64,000 nucleotides of DNA. Source: Bradyrhizobiaceae bacterium Ga0074131. GTDB lineage: Bacteria; Pseudomonadota; Alphaproteobacteria; Rhizobiales; Xanthobacteraceae. The notes under the pieces were generated by a model that saw only the letters and a list, made by a program, of their open reading frames with translations, was not told the origin of the DNA and made no database searches. Below are positions 37,509 through 45,113 of this stretch, piece by piece (within the stretch, counting starts at the first letter, position 1; each line of letters begins with the position of its first letter). The stretch covers positions 372,001 through 436,000 of the forward strand of contig LNEC01000019.1 in the NCBI GenBank assembly GCA_001464035.1, given 5' to 3'. A program made the translations under genes and the position numbers.

Positions 37509-37928
37509 TCAGCGCGCATCGTCCTCATACGATGAAATCTCGATCAAACTGCCGTCGGGGTCCCGGCAATAGACCGATCGCAGCGTGCCGCGGGCGCCCT
37601 GTTTCGCGACCGGACCTTCCTCGATCGCCACGCCATGCGCCTTGAGATGGGCCACCACCTCATCCGGCGCGCTCGCGGTGAGAAAGCACAGGTCGTCGCT
37701 TCCCGCGGTTTGGTGGTCCGCGGTGAGCCAGTCGATCTTGTCGGCGTTGCGCGGCCGCACATTGATCTTCTGGTTCCCGAACACCAGCGATGTCCGCGGC
37801 GTCTTGCCCGGCCCCGGATCGAACACCCTGACCTCCATGCCGAGGATCGTTCGATACCATTCGGCGGAACGCGCCACGTCGGAGACATTGATCACGAGAT
37901 GATCGAGCGCATCGACCTTGACAGCCAT
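37509..37928 (-). CDS. VOC family protein (glyoxalase/bleomycin-resistance fold)
   Basis: A 139-residue single-module pair of beta-alpha-beta-beta-beta units: VDALDHLVINVSDVARSAEWYRTILGMEV with the first metal His, KTPRTSLVFGNQKINV, and YCRDPDGSLIEISSY with the metal Glu. It resembles lactoylglutathione-lyase-like or fosfomycin-resistance-type VOC proteins. Function open. It starts 134 bases before the divergent Bug gene and is on the CoA-ligase strand. Confidence 0.88.
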   Translation of the reverse strand: MAVKVDALDHLVINVSDVARSAEWYRTILGMEVRVFDPGPGKTPRTSLVFGNQKINVRPRNADKIDWLTADHQTAGSDDLCFLTASAPDEVVAHLKAHGVAIEEGPVAKQGARGTLRSVYCRDPDGSLIEISSYEDDAR

Positions 37929-38061
37929 GCATTTTCCCTTCGCTGTTTCAGGGCGGTCCGCCGCACTGGCCGTCTGCCGCTTTGTTTGTTACAACGCCGG
38001 CCGTTGTCAACTCAACAGATGCGGACCGCGCGATACGACGGGGCCGCCGGGAGAGAACTGC

Positions 38062-39036
38062 ATGACCTCACGTCGCACCGCGATTTGCCTGTTCGCCATC
38101 GGCATTTCGGCAATCGCTTCGATCGGCAGCGCCGCGGCGCAGGATTATCCGACCCGGCCGGTGAAATGGGTGGTCGGATATCCGCCCGGCGGCGCCACCG
38201 ATATCATCGCCCGGCTGCTCGGCCAGCGGATGTCCGAGCGGCTCGGCCAGCAATTCGTGATCGAAAACAAGCCCGGCGCCGGCAACAATATCGCCACCGA
38301 GTCCGTCATCAATGCGGAACCCGACGGCTACACGATCCTGCTGGTCAATCCCGCCAATTACATCAACGCATCGCTCTACACCAACCTGAAGTTCAACGTC
38401 GTTCGCGACATCGCGCCGATCGCGGCGTTCAATCGCGTGCCCAATGTCATGACCGTCGCCAAGGACGTGCCCGCGCAGACGGTGGCCGAATTCATCGCCT
38501 ATGTGAAGGCCAGCCCGGGCAAGGTGAATTTGGCGTCGTCGGGCAACGGCACTTCGGTGCATCTGTCGGGCGAAATGTTCATGATGATGTCGGGCGTCAA
38601 GATGCAGCATATTCCCTACCGGGGTGCCGCACCCGCGATCACCGACATGCTCGGCGGCCAGGTCCAGCTGATCTTCGACAACATGCCCTCGATCTTGCAG
38701 CATGTCCGCGCCGGTTCCTTGCGCGCTTTGGCGGTGACCTCGACCGCGCGATCCTCGCTGTTGCCCGACGTGCCGGTTCTCGCCGACACTATTCCCGGCT
38801 TTGAGGCGAGCGCGCTGTTCGGCGCGGGTGCGCCGAAGAACACACCGAAGGAAATCATCGAGAAGTTGAACAAGGAGTTCAACGCGGTGCTCGCGGAGCC
38901 CGCGATCAGGGCCAAGCTGACCGACCTCGGTGGCGAGCCCTTGATCGGCCCACCGGAAGCCTTCGGCAAGATGATCGTGGCCGAAACCGAGAAATGGGAG
39001 AAAGTGGTCAAGGCCGCCGGCATCAAAGTCGAGTGA
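38062..39036 (+). CDS. Tripartite tricarboxylate transporter substrate-binding protein (Bug family)
   Basis: A 324-residue periplasmic binding protein with signal peptide (AICLFAIGISAIASIGSAAAQ) and the Bug N-terminal motif YPTRPVKWVVGYPPGGATDIIARLLGQ, then VIENKPGAGNNIATESV. GGGAGAGAACTGC before ATG 38062 fixes the start. It is the second orphan Bug protein in the window (the other at 30638) and probably feeds a permease encoded elsewhere. The likely ligand is a carboxylate, which would fit the divergent CoA ligase, but this is inference. Confidence 0.92.
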   Translation: MTSRRTAICLFAIGISAIASIGSAAAQDYPTRPVKWVVGYPPGGATDIIARLLGQRMSERLGQQFVIENKPGAGNNIATESVINAEPDGYTILLVNPANYINASLYTNLKFNVVRDIAPIAAFNRVPNVMTVAKDVPAQTVAEFIAYVKASPGKVNLASSGNGTSVHLSGEMFMMMSGVKMQHIPYRGAAPAITDMLGGQVQLIFDNMPSILQHVRAGSLRALAVTSTARSSLLPDVPVLADTIPGFEASALFGAGAPKNTPKEIIEKLNKEFNAVLAEPAIRAKLTDLGGEPLIGPPEAFGKMIVAETEKWEKVVKAAGIKVE

Positions 39037-39113
39037 TGTGCATCACGGAACATTGCGCCCGTGATATGGTTTTCTCAGGCGGCGACGAAACCTGGACCAG
39101 GAGAACCCAATTC

Positions 39114-39371
39114 ATGCGCAATGCAACGATGGCAGTTATGGCAGTGCTGGCTGTTGGTGCCGCCACTTTTGCTGGCTCGGCTCCCGCCGCGGCCTACGAT
39201 TATCCTTATTGCCTGCAGGGCCGGGGCATCGGCATTCCCGGCGAATGTGCCTATCAGAGCTATGCCCAGTGTATGGCTTCCGCATCCGGGCGGGGACTGT
39301 ATTGCAACATCAATCCTCGTGTGGCTTTTGGCGAGCAGCGCCGCGCGCGGCCGCGAGGCCATTACTACTAA
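39114..39371 (+). CDS. DUF3551 domain-containing secreted protein
   Basis: An 85-residue protein with signal peptide (AVMAVLAVGAATFAGSAPAAAY) followed by DYPYCLQGRGIGIPGECAYQSYAQCMASASGRGLYCNINPRVAF, the DUF3551 pattern with four conserved cysteines (probably two disulfides). DUF3551 is abundant in Bradyrhizobium and has no known function. ATG 39114 has CCAGGAG upstream. It follows the Bug gene on the same strand. Confidence 0.88.
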   Translation: MRNATMAVMAVLAVGAATFAGSAPAAAYDYPYCLQGRGIGIPGECAYQSYAQCMASASGRGLYCNINPRVAFGEQRRARPRGHYY

Positions 39372-39484
39372 GACGGACGCCGCGGCGCTCGCCGCTGAAG
39401 CCCAAGCCCGCTGCTACCGGCAGCGGGCTTTTTACTCCGCCGCAGCGGCCTTGACGAAGCCTCGCTGCCGCTATACTAAACCAT

Positions 39485-39940
39485 ATGGTTAATTATCAGG
39501 AAGACCTGCTCAACCGCACCTTCGGGGCGCTGGCGGACCCGACGCGGCGCGCGTTGCTGGCGCGGCTCGGCGACCGGGTCAGCATCTCGGTAAGCGAACT
39601 GGCGCGGCCGTTCGCGATGTCGCTGCCGGCGGTCATGAAACATCTCGACGTATTGTCGGACGCAGGCCTGGTCGCGCGCGAGAAGACCGGCCGGACCGTG
39701 GCCTGCCGGCTGACCGCCAGCCCGATGAAGCAGGCGATGGACTGGCTGAATCGCTACCAGCGCTTCTGGTCCCAGAATCTCGACCGCCTTGCCGCATTCG
39801 TGGAGGAAGACACATGGCCACCCCATCAACCGCCGCCGGCAACGCCCGGCTCGCCGACCGGCCGAGCCTCACGCTCAAGCGCCGTATCAATGCGATCCCG
39901 GAAAAAGTCTATGCCGCGTGGACCGACCCGGAAAAAATAG
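39485..39940 (+). CDS. ArsR-type helix-turn-helix transcriptional regulator
   Basis: A 151-residue regulator. Residues 5-100 form a winged helix: LLNRTFGALADPTRRALLARLGDRVSISVSELARPFAMSLPAVMKHLDVLSDAGLVAREKTGRTVACRL. Beyond residue 110 the sequence becomes Pro/Ser/Arg-rich (TWPPHQPPPATPGSPTGRASR), because it is read in a frame overlapping the downstream SRPBCC gene by 127 bases. The ArsR plus SRPBCC (AHSA1) pair is a common operon whose ligand is unknown. No metal-binding Cys motif is visible. Confidence 0.85.
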   Translation: MVNYQEDLLNRTFGALADPTRRALLARLGDRVSISVSELARPFAMSLPAVMKHLDVLSDAGLVAREKTGRTVACRLTASPMKQAMDWLNRYQRFWSQNLDRLAAFVEEDTWPPHQPPPATPGSPTGRASRSSAVSMRSRKKSMPRGPTRKK

Positions 39941-40284
39941 CGCAGTGGTTCGGACCCGCCCAGGTCAAGGCCGGCTCGGTGCGCGCGGAAATCGATCTGC
40001 GGGTCGGCGGCCGCTACCGCATCAGCTTCGAGGGCGGCGATGGCGAGTATTTTCAGGTCGACGGCGTCTATCGCGAGGTGACGCCGAACGCCCGGATCGC
40101 ATTCAGCTGGGCGTGGCACACGACGCCGGAACGGGAATCGCAGGTCACCGTGTCGCTGCAGCCGGACGGCGGCGGCACGCTTTTTACTCTGCAGCATGAA
40201 CAATTCTTCGACGAAGCCGCGCGCGACAGCCATGCGCGCGGTTGGAGCGAGCTGTTCGACCGACTGGAAAAACATCTCGCTTGA
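39814..40284 (+). CDS. SRPBCC domain-containing protein (AHSA1-like)
   Basis: A 156-residue START/SRPBCC-fold protein: LTLKRRINAIPEKVYAAWTDPEKIAQWFGP, then EIDLRVGGRYRISFEGGDGEYFQVDGVYREV and a C-terminal helix ARGWSELFDRLEKHL. These proteins have a hydrophobic cavity that binds ligands. GGAGGAAGACAC directly precedes ATG 39814, inside the ArsR coding region. It is cotranscribed with the ArsR gene, which probably controls it. Confidence 0.88.
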   Translation: MATPSTAAGNARLADRPSLTLKRRINAIPEKVYAAWTDPEKIAQWFGPAQVKAGSVRAEIDLRVGGRYRISFEGGDGEYFQVDGVYREVTPNARIAFSWAWHTTPERESQVTVSLQPDGGGTLFTLQHEQFFDEAARDSHARGWSELFDRLEKHLA

Positions 40285-40394
40285 GTCCATTCTACCCGTC
40301 CAGCGAGATCGACTGCTTCGCGGAGACTGGCATCGGGCCCGCATCCGCGGTACCCGGTGGTCGCCATGACGGGAAATAACGAGAGGAATGACCA

Positions 40395-40754
40395 ATGCCC
40401 TATGTCGATGGATTCGTCGTCGCGGTTCCGAAGAAAAACCTCGACGCCTACAGCCGCCTGGCGAAGAAGGCGGGCAAGATCTGGCGCGAATACGGCGCAT
40501 TGGACTACCACGAATGGGTCGCCGACGACGTCAAGGTCGGCAAGCTCACCTCCTTCCCGCGCGCGGTCAAACTGAAGCCCGGCGAAACCGTGGTGTTCTC
40601 CTGGATCACGTACAAGTCGCGCGCTCAGCGCGACAAGATCAACGCCAAGGTGATGGCCGATCCGCGGCTTGCGAACATGATGGACCCGAAGGCGGCTCCG
40701 TTCGACGGCAAGCGGATGATCTATGGCGGCTTCGAAAGCCTGGTCAAAGTCTGA
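40395..40754 (+). CDS. DUF1428 domain-containing protein
   Basis: A 119-residue protein beginning MPYVDGFVVAVPKKNLDAYSRLAKKAGKIWREYGALDYHEWVADDV, with FSWITYKSRAQRDKINAKVMADPRLANMMD and a C-terminal PFDGKRMIYGGFESLV. This is DUF1428, a ferredoxin-like dimeric alpha/beta barrel (YbaA-like) related to EthD/NIPSNAP folds; function unknown. It follows the SRPBCC gene by 110 bases and may be in the same operon, as seen in other genomes. Confidence 0.88.
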   Translation: MPYVDGFVVAVPKKNLDAYSRLAKKAGKIWREYGALDYHEWVADDVKVGKLTSFPRAVKLKPGETVVFSWITYKSRAQRDKINAKVMADPRLANMMDPKAAPFDGKRMIYGGFESLVKV

Positions 40755-40892
40755 AGCCGCGTACCGCCGCGCGGAATTCTTGAGCCTGCGGATAACTCGC
40801 CGCCTGCGCTGGACGACCGCGCCGATGAGGAGCTAACTTGGCCTCAACGATCGCGCAGAAGAGCAAGAACGGTCGCGGTCCAGGGCGTTCGG

Positions 40893-41285
40893 GTGAGTTT
40901 ACAGGTCGCAATTCTGAAGGTTCTGGCCAGTCACGATAGCGGTCGAGCCACGCTCGACTCGCTCAACAGAGACATCGCGATTCTCTCGGCCAGCGGTGCA
41001 GAGTGGAATGCGCGGATCAAGCGTCTGGCCGCGCGGGTTGCCGCCGTCGATATTTTCGGTTGCGGCTATGTGATGCGCGACGACGCGGGATGGCAGATCA
41101 CCGCAGCCGGCCGGAAATTCCTCGACGCGCTCGAAGCCGTCACCCAGGACAACCTGCCGCCGCTGGCCGAACCGTATTCGGCTCAAGTTTCCGAGGCGTC
41201 CGGATGTCTGCAAGGCACGCCCCGATACAAGAGCCGGACAGGGCGGTGGCGCGATGTGGCCCCGCGGAATCCCAGAGCGCTTTAG
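40893..41285 (+). CDS. Hypothetical protein with a small winged-helix-like region
   Basis: This 130-residue protein starts with GTG and opens VAILKVLASHDSGRATLDSLNRDIAILSASGAEWNARIKRLAARV, followed by FGCGYVMRDDAGWQITAAGRKFLDALEA. The second part resembles the wing of a short winged helix. I recall similar small Bradyrhizobium proteins annotated as hypothetical. The tail after residue 95 is Arg-rich and may be unstructured. Function not recognised. Confidence 0.6.
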   Translation: MSLQVAILKVLASHDSGRATLDSLNRDIAILSASGAEWNARIKRLAARVAAVDIFGCGYVMRDDAGWQITAAGRKFLDALEAVTQDNLPPLAEPYSAQVSEASGCLQGTPRYKSRTGRWRDVAPRNPRAL

Positions 41286-41360
41286 GGCAAAAAGCCGCTT
41301 CGCCGAAAGAGGTGCCGGCTCCCGCGGAGCAACACGTCGGAACTGGGTGTCGCCGCGCGT

Positions 41361-41564
41361 TTACGCCGCGGCAGCCGGCCCGGCCTGCTCGCCGTCGATG
41401 GCGCGATCGATGGCGTCGATCAGTACCTGGGTCTCGATGAATTTGAGCCGCGCCCGCTCGGCCTTGTCGCGATCGAACGGGGCGGCCAGCGTCTTGGCAA
41501 AGGCGTCCCGGTCGTCGGCCATCCGCTCGCGCGCCTTTTTCAGCGTCTCAATTCGCTCGCTCAT
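41361..41564 (-). CDS. Hypothetical coiled-coil protein, 67 aa
   Basis: A small, charged, helical protein (MSERIETLKKARERMADDRDAFAKTLAAPFDRDKAERARLKFIETQVLIDAIDRAI). The start at ATG 41564 is preferred to an upstream in-frame ATG at 41603, whose extra segment is Pro/Glu-rich. Similar short proteins occur in related genomes without known function. It lies antisense to its neighbours. Confidence 0.6.
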   Translation of the reverse strand: MSERIETLKKARERMADDRDAFAKTLAAPFDRDKAERARLKFIETQVLIDAIDRAIDGEQAGPAAAA

Positions 41565-41760
41565 GTCGGGCTCGCCTTCTCTGGGTGGCACGTCCTGCTG
41601 CATCAGCGGAGCCAGGCCGCTTCAGCCGCCACCTTCGTGCCGCAGCCCGATATAGCAGACTCGCCGCCGGCGACGAGGGCCAATGTGGCCCCTCTCCGGA
41701 TTGCTTGACGAGTAATTCAGACCGCCAGAAACCAAATAATTCATATTTTCTTCTTCATTT

Positions 41761-41777
41761 ATTGCTTCCAAAGCAAT
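41761..41777. promoter_or_regulatory. Palindromic operator candidate upstream of the XRE-cupin regulator
   Basis: ATTGCTT-CCA-AAGCAAT is a 7+3+7 perfect inverted repeat 41 bases before the regulator start. A -35-like TTGACA follows at 41783-41788. XRE-cupin regulators often control their own promoter (known for the family); this repeat is a natural target (inference). Confidence 0.45.
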
Positions 41778-41818
41778 TTAGTTTGACATCCAAGAATATC
41801 CGGGACAAGCTCCCAATC

Positions 41819-42472
41819 ATGAAAATGCAAGACGATACCTTGGCCGGGCTGGGCGCGCGCATCCGCTCGCTGCGCGAGGAGCGCGGGATGAAGCTGAAGG
41901 ATCTGGCCGACGGCGCAGGGCTCTCCGACGCGTTCCTCTCCCGGCTGGAGCGCGGCCTCGTTTCCAGTTCAGTCGCCAACCTGATCCAGATTGCACAGGC
42001 CCTCGATGTCGGCGTCAGCGAACTGTTCGCCAATGCGCCGGATCAATCGCGCAGCGATGTCACGGTGCATCGCCTCGGCGATGCCAGCGACGACCAGAGC
42101 ATTCCGAGCACCGGCTATCGCTGGCGGCTGTTTGCCGGCGGCCTGCCCAATGACGATCTCGAAGTTTTCCACCTGCTGTTTCCGCGCAAGAACCGCATGG
42201 ACCTGATGGTCTCGCATCCCGGCCAGGAATATTGCTACGTGATCGCTGGCCGCATCCGGTTTCACGTCGGCGTCGAAAGTTTCGAGCTGGCGGCCGGTGA
42301 AGGTATTCTTCTGAATTCCGAACTGCCGCATCGGGCCGAAAACATCGGAACCGATGAAGCGCGCATGCTGATGGTGGTCGCGAAATCTCCGCTCAAGAGC
42401 GAACATTTCGACTGGTGGAGAGTCCCGACCGCGGCGGCTCCGGCGCGGCCCGCCAGAACCAAAACCAGCTAG
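41819..42472 (+). CDS. XRE family transcriptional regulator with C-terminal cupin domain
   Basis: A 217-residue regulator. The N-terminal helix-turn-helix reads LGARIRSLREERGMKLKDLADGAGLSDAFLSRLERGLVSSSVANLIQIAQAL, and the C-terminal half is a cupin (MDLMVSHPGQEYCYVIAGRIRFHVGVESFELAAGEGILLNSELPHRAEN). Such proteins sense a small metabolite through the cupin and control adjacent catabolic genes. The next gene, 10 bases downstream, is a single-domain cupin, so the pair forms an operon. ATG 41819 fits the family length; a longer frame upstream reads through the palindromic control region. Confidence 0.9.
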   Translation: MKMQDDTLAGLGARIRSLREERGMKLKDLADGAGLSDAFLSRLERGLVSSSVANLIQIAQALDVGVSELFANAPDQSRSDVTVHRLGDASDDQSIPSTGYRWRLFAGGLPNDDLEVFHLLFPRKNRMDLMVSHPGQEYCYVIAGRIRFHVGVESFELAAGEGILLNSELPHRAENIGTDEARMLMVVAKSPLKSEHFDWWRVPTAAAPARPARTKTS

Positions 42473-42482
42473 GGAGACAGCC

Positions 42483-42932
42483 ATGATTCCTTCGACCACG
42501 GCGATCGCGGCAAGCGGCGAGCATCTGCCGTATGAAGCCAAACACATCGACGATGTGGAATGGGAAACCATCCGCTGGCCGGGCGAAACCGGCAAGATGC
42601 TGTTTCATCCGCGGCCCGAGCGGCCGACCGAGCCGAACGCCGGAATTCTGCGGCTGGCGCCGGGCGCCCACCACCCCCTGCACCATCACGATTTCGCACA
42701 GGTCTGGTACATTCTGTCAGGCGAATTCAAGATCGATGACAAGACCTATTTGGCGGGAACCATGCTGTTCCACCCTGATCCGCATTTCGAAGGCAGATTC
42801 GAAACCGCGACCGGCGGCGATATCCTGATCGTGCAATATCCGGGTCCGACCACCGGCGGCCGGCCGATCTATGCCGGGCGCTTCAACATGGAGAAACGCC
42901 GCGACATTTCCGAGGAGCGTACCGACCTCTGA
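42483..42932 (+). CDS. Cupin domain-containing protein
   Basis: A 149-residue cupin with HPRPERPTEPNAGILRLAPGAHHPLHHHDFAQVWYILSGEFKID, which supplies the metal-binding His triad and Glu-like position, and YLAGTMLFHPDPHFEGRFET as the second motif. Related proteins are annotated as dioxygenases or isomerases of small acids. Directly downstream of the XRE-cupin regulator with GGAGACAGCC before its ATG, so the two are cotranscribed. Confidence 0.88.
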   Translation: MIPSTTAIAASGEHLPYEAKHIDDVEWETIRWPGETGKMLFHPRPERPTEPNAGILRLAPGAHHPLHHHDFAQVWYILSGEFKIDDKTYLAGTMLFHPDPHFEGRFETATGGDILIVQYPGPTTGGRPIYAGRFNMEKRRDISEERTDL

Positions 42933-43031
42933 CGATCCGCGGGCTGCTCGCTCAGGGTTGGACGATGGCGCGAACGTTCATCCGACCGGGCGGCAGACTT
43001 CGGAAACTCACTCATTGGGCGGGAGGGTGAC

Positions 43032-43784
43032 GTGACCAACACGATGCGTGGATCGATGGCGGGCGGAATGATCCTCTATTCCGGACCGCTTAGCATGTTT
43101 GGCGCGAAGGCGCAGATCGCCCTGATCGAGAAGGGAATCGATTTCGAGCTGGTTATGGTGCCATATGATCGTGATCACGGCTACGAGCCGCGGCATCCCG
43201 AGGTGCTGCGGGTCAATCCGAAGCGCCAGGTGCCGGTGCTGATTGACGGCGATGTCGAGATTTTCGACTCGACGCTCATCTTCGAGTACCTGGAGGACGC
43301 GCAACCAGCACCGCCGCTGTGGCCCCGTGATCTCGCCGCTCGGGCTACTGCACGTCTCCTTGAGATGAAGTCCGATGAGGTTTACTTCCCGCACGTCATT
43401 CGGTTGATGGGATTGCAGGACAGGCCCGACGACCCGGCGGCAGTCGCAGCACGTCACGGCGCTTCACGCTATTGTGCGGAGATGGAGGCGCGGCTGGTTG
43501 ATCGCGAATGGCTCGCTGGAGATTACACCTTCGCCGACATTGCGTTCTACATGGCTGCCTTATTCGGCGAACGCATGGGCGCAGTGCTGGGGCCGGAGAC
43601 ACCGAAGCTGCTTGCGTGGCGAGACCGCATGACCTCACGGCCTGCAATCATGACGGTTGTCTCCGCGATGGTGGGCTACCTGTCGAGCCAGGGACGACCG
43701 GTCCCGGGGTGGCTCGCGGAATGGCGTCAGGCGATCCGGGACGATCGCGTAGCGCACGAGGCGCATTGGCGCCCCTCCGACTAA
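43032..43784 (+). CDS. Glutathione S-transferase family protein
   Basis: A 250-residue GST with the N-terminal thioredoxin fold (ILYSGPLSMFGAKAQIALIEKGIDFELVMVPYDRDHGYEPRHPEVLRVNPKRQVPVLIDGD) and the helical domain (AGDYTFADIAFYMAAL, the D-loop that packs against the thioredoxin half). The active-site residue is Ser in YSGPLSMFGAK, as in beta/theta-like classes. Substrates unknown. Start is GTG with GGGAGGGTGAC upstream. Confidence 0.88.
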   Translation: MTNTMRGSMAGGMILYSGPLSMFGAKAQIALIEKGIDFELVMVPYDRDHGYEPRHPEVLRVNPKRQVPVLIDGDVEIFDSTLIFEYLEDAQPAPPLWPRDLAARATARLLEMKSDEVYFPHVIRLMGLQDRPDDPAAVAARHGASRYCAEMEARLVDREWLAGDYTFADIAFYMAALFGERMGAVLGPETPKLLAWRDRMTSRPAIMTVVSAMVGYLSSQGRPVPGWLAEWRQAIRDDRVAHEAHWRPSD

Positions 43785-43862
43785 ACACGCGTCCTGCGAG
43801 TGCGCGGGCGCTGGAGCCTACAGATTGGCGTGCATGGGGAGCCGTTGCGCCACTTAGCTAGA

Positions 43863-44702
43863 CTAGTGCGACAGCAAGATCGGAAGCCGCATCTGAGTCA
43901 AAACTCCCTTGGTTGCGCCGCCAAGGATGAAGTCGCGGATGCGGGAATGGCCGAACGCCCCCATGGCCAGAAGCTGCGCGCCATTCGACAGGGCGGTGTC
44001 CTGCAATGCCTCGGCGATCGTTCTTTTGCCCAGAGTGATCTCAAGAGGCGTGGCGCTGAACCCCCGCTTTTCTAGCGAGGAAACGAGCGCACCAGCAAGA
44101 TCTGACCCGCCTAAGGGTTTTTCGTCCTGGACCGTCAGCACCGAGATGCGCCCCCCTTCGGCCAGGAGCGGCAGAGCATCGCCAAGCGCGCGTGCGGCGA
44201 CCCGGCTTGCGTCCCAAGCGATCGCAATATGTTCGAGGGAAGCAGGTTGGGTCGATTTCGGCACCAGTACGGCGGGGCGACCGGACCCGAAGACGACAGC
44301 CTGTGTCATGTCCTGCGCCGCTACAGTCTCGCCGTACCAGGGAAGCAGCGTAAGGTCGAAGTACCGGGCTTCCGCGGCAGCGGCGTCCAGCACGGCGCCC
44401 AAGGCAATCTCCCGCGTCGTGCAGTGCACCTGGAGGTGTGGTGCCGCGACTCCGTGTGCAAGGTCATGCAAGCGACGGCATTCGGCCCTGCTCTTCTCCT
44501 CGGCAGCGTGGACGAGGCCAGGGATGTCGATAAGCAAGTCGCCAAGCCCCGAGGATACTCGCGGAATATCGACCGCGAAGGTCGTGACATTAACCGTGCA
44601 CTCAAGCGAGGCCGCGAAAGCGGCGGCGGCCTGAATGGATTCGTCCGCGACCGCTTCGGGATAGGTGGCTAGGGGCATGTAGGCAATACGGGTGTGTGCC
44701 AT
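43863..44702 (-). CDS. Universal stress protein, two USP domains
   Basis: A 279-residue tandem USP. Domain 1 spans about residues 1-130 (RIAYMPLATYPEAVADESIQAAAAFAASLE) and domain 2 about 150-279, ending LLAMGAFGHSRIRDFILGGATKGVLTQMRLPILLSH, the ATP-binding loop of this family. USPs are cytoplasmic stress regulators. It is divergent from the HTH-ATPase operon across an intergenic region with an FNR/FixK-type box at 44796-44809, so it is probably induced under low oxygen. Confidence 0.9.
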   Translation of the reverse strand: MAHTRIAYMPLATYPEAVADESIQAAAAFAASLECTVNVTTFAVDIPRVSSGLGDLLIDIPGLVHAAEEKSRAECRRLHDLAHGVAAPHLQVHCTTREIALGAVLDAAAAEARYFDLTLLPWYGETVAAQDMTQAVVFGSGRPAVLVPKSTQPASLEHIAIAWDASRVAARALGDALPLLAEGGRISVLTVQDEKPLGGSDLAGALVSSLEKRGFSATPLEITLGKRTIAEALQDTALSNGAQLLAMGAFGHSRIRDFILGGATKGVLTQMRLPILLSH

Positions 44703-44795
44703 GTCGTATTCTCCGTCGCTGTGGCTCCCGGGTCGCGAAGAATAAGACGTCGCCCAGAGGCCATCAGCTCTTAGCGGCGGAATACCGAACCAGAA

Positions 44796-44809
44796 TTGAC
44801 CCGAATCAA
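44796..44809. promoter_or_regulatory. FNR/FixK-type binding site (TTGACCCGAATCAA)
   Basis: The 14-base site is a perfect match to the consensus TTGAC/T-N4-G/ATCAA. Its centre is 61 bases upstream of the HTH gene start at 44864, and a -10-like TATTCT follows at 44831-44836. The same spacing occurs at the cytochrome gene (52830-52843). Known anaerobic regulators FNR and FixK use this arrangement; which one acts here is unknown. Confidence 0.6.
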
Positions 44810-44863
44810 TCCGGGATGATCAAACGCGACTATTCTAGATCATAGGTGATAGTGGGATGCAGA

Positions 44864-45091
44864 ATGCCGCAGGACCGGTATCAGACCGTGCAGGAACTCG
44901 CCGACCGGCTGGAGGTCGCCGAGGCGACCGTGCGGCAATGGATCAAGAGCGGAGAGCTTCGGGCCATCGACATCGGCAAGGGTTGGCGGATCGCTGATGC
45001 CGATCTGGAGCGTTTCTTGAAAGCCCGCGAGACGGCGCCACGTACGGATAACGATACGACAGCCATCGCCCGAACGAAGCCAAAATCGTGA
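44864..45091 (+). CDS. Excisionase-type helix-turn-helix DNA-binding protein
   Basis: A 75-residue protein made mainly of one HTH_17 (Xis-like) domain: YQTVQELADRLEVAEATVRQWIKSGELRAIDIGKGWRIADADLERFLKARE, with a short charged tail. Small Xis-like proteins usually bind DNA as helpers of recombinases, but here no integrase is near. The gene is 22 bases upstream of a P-type ATPase and probably regulates that operon (inference). The start at 44864 is preceded by GGGATGC; an ORF beginning at 44846 adds six residues. Confidence 0.8.
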   Translation: MPQDRYQTVQELADRLEVAEATVRQWIKSGELRAIDIGKGWRIADADLERFLKARETAPRTDNDTTAIARTKPKS

Positions 45092-45113
45092 TTATCGACG
45101 GCTATCTGGCCCA

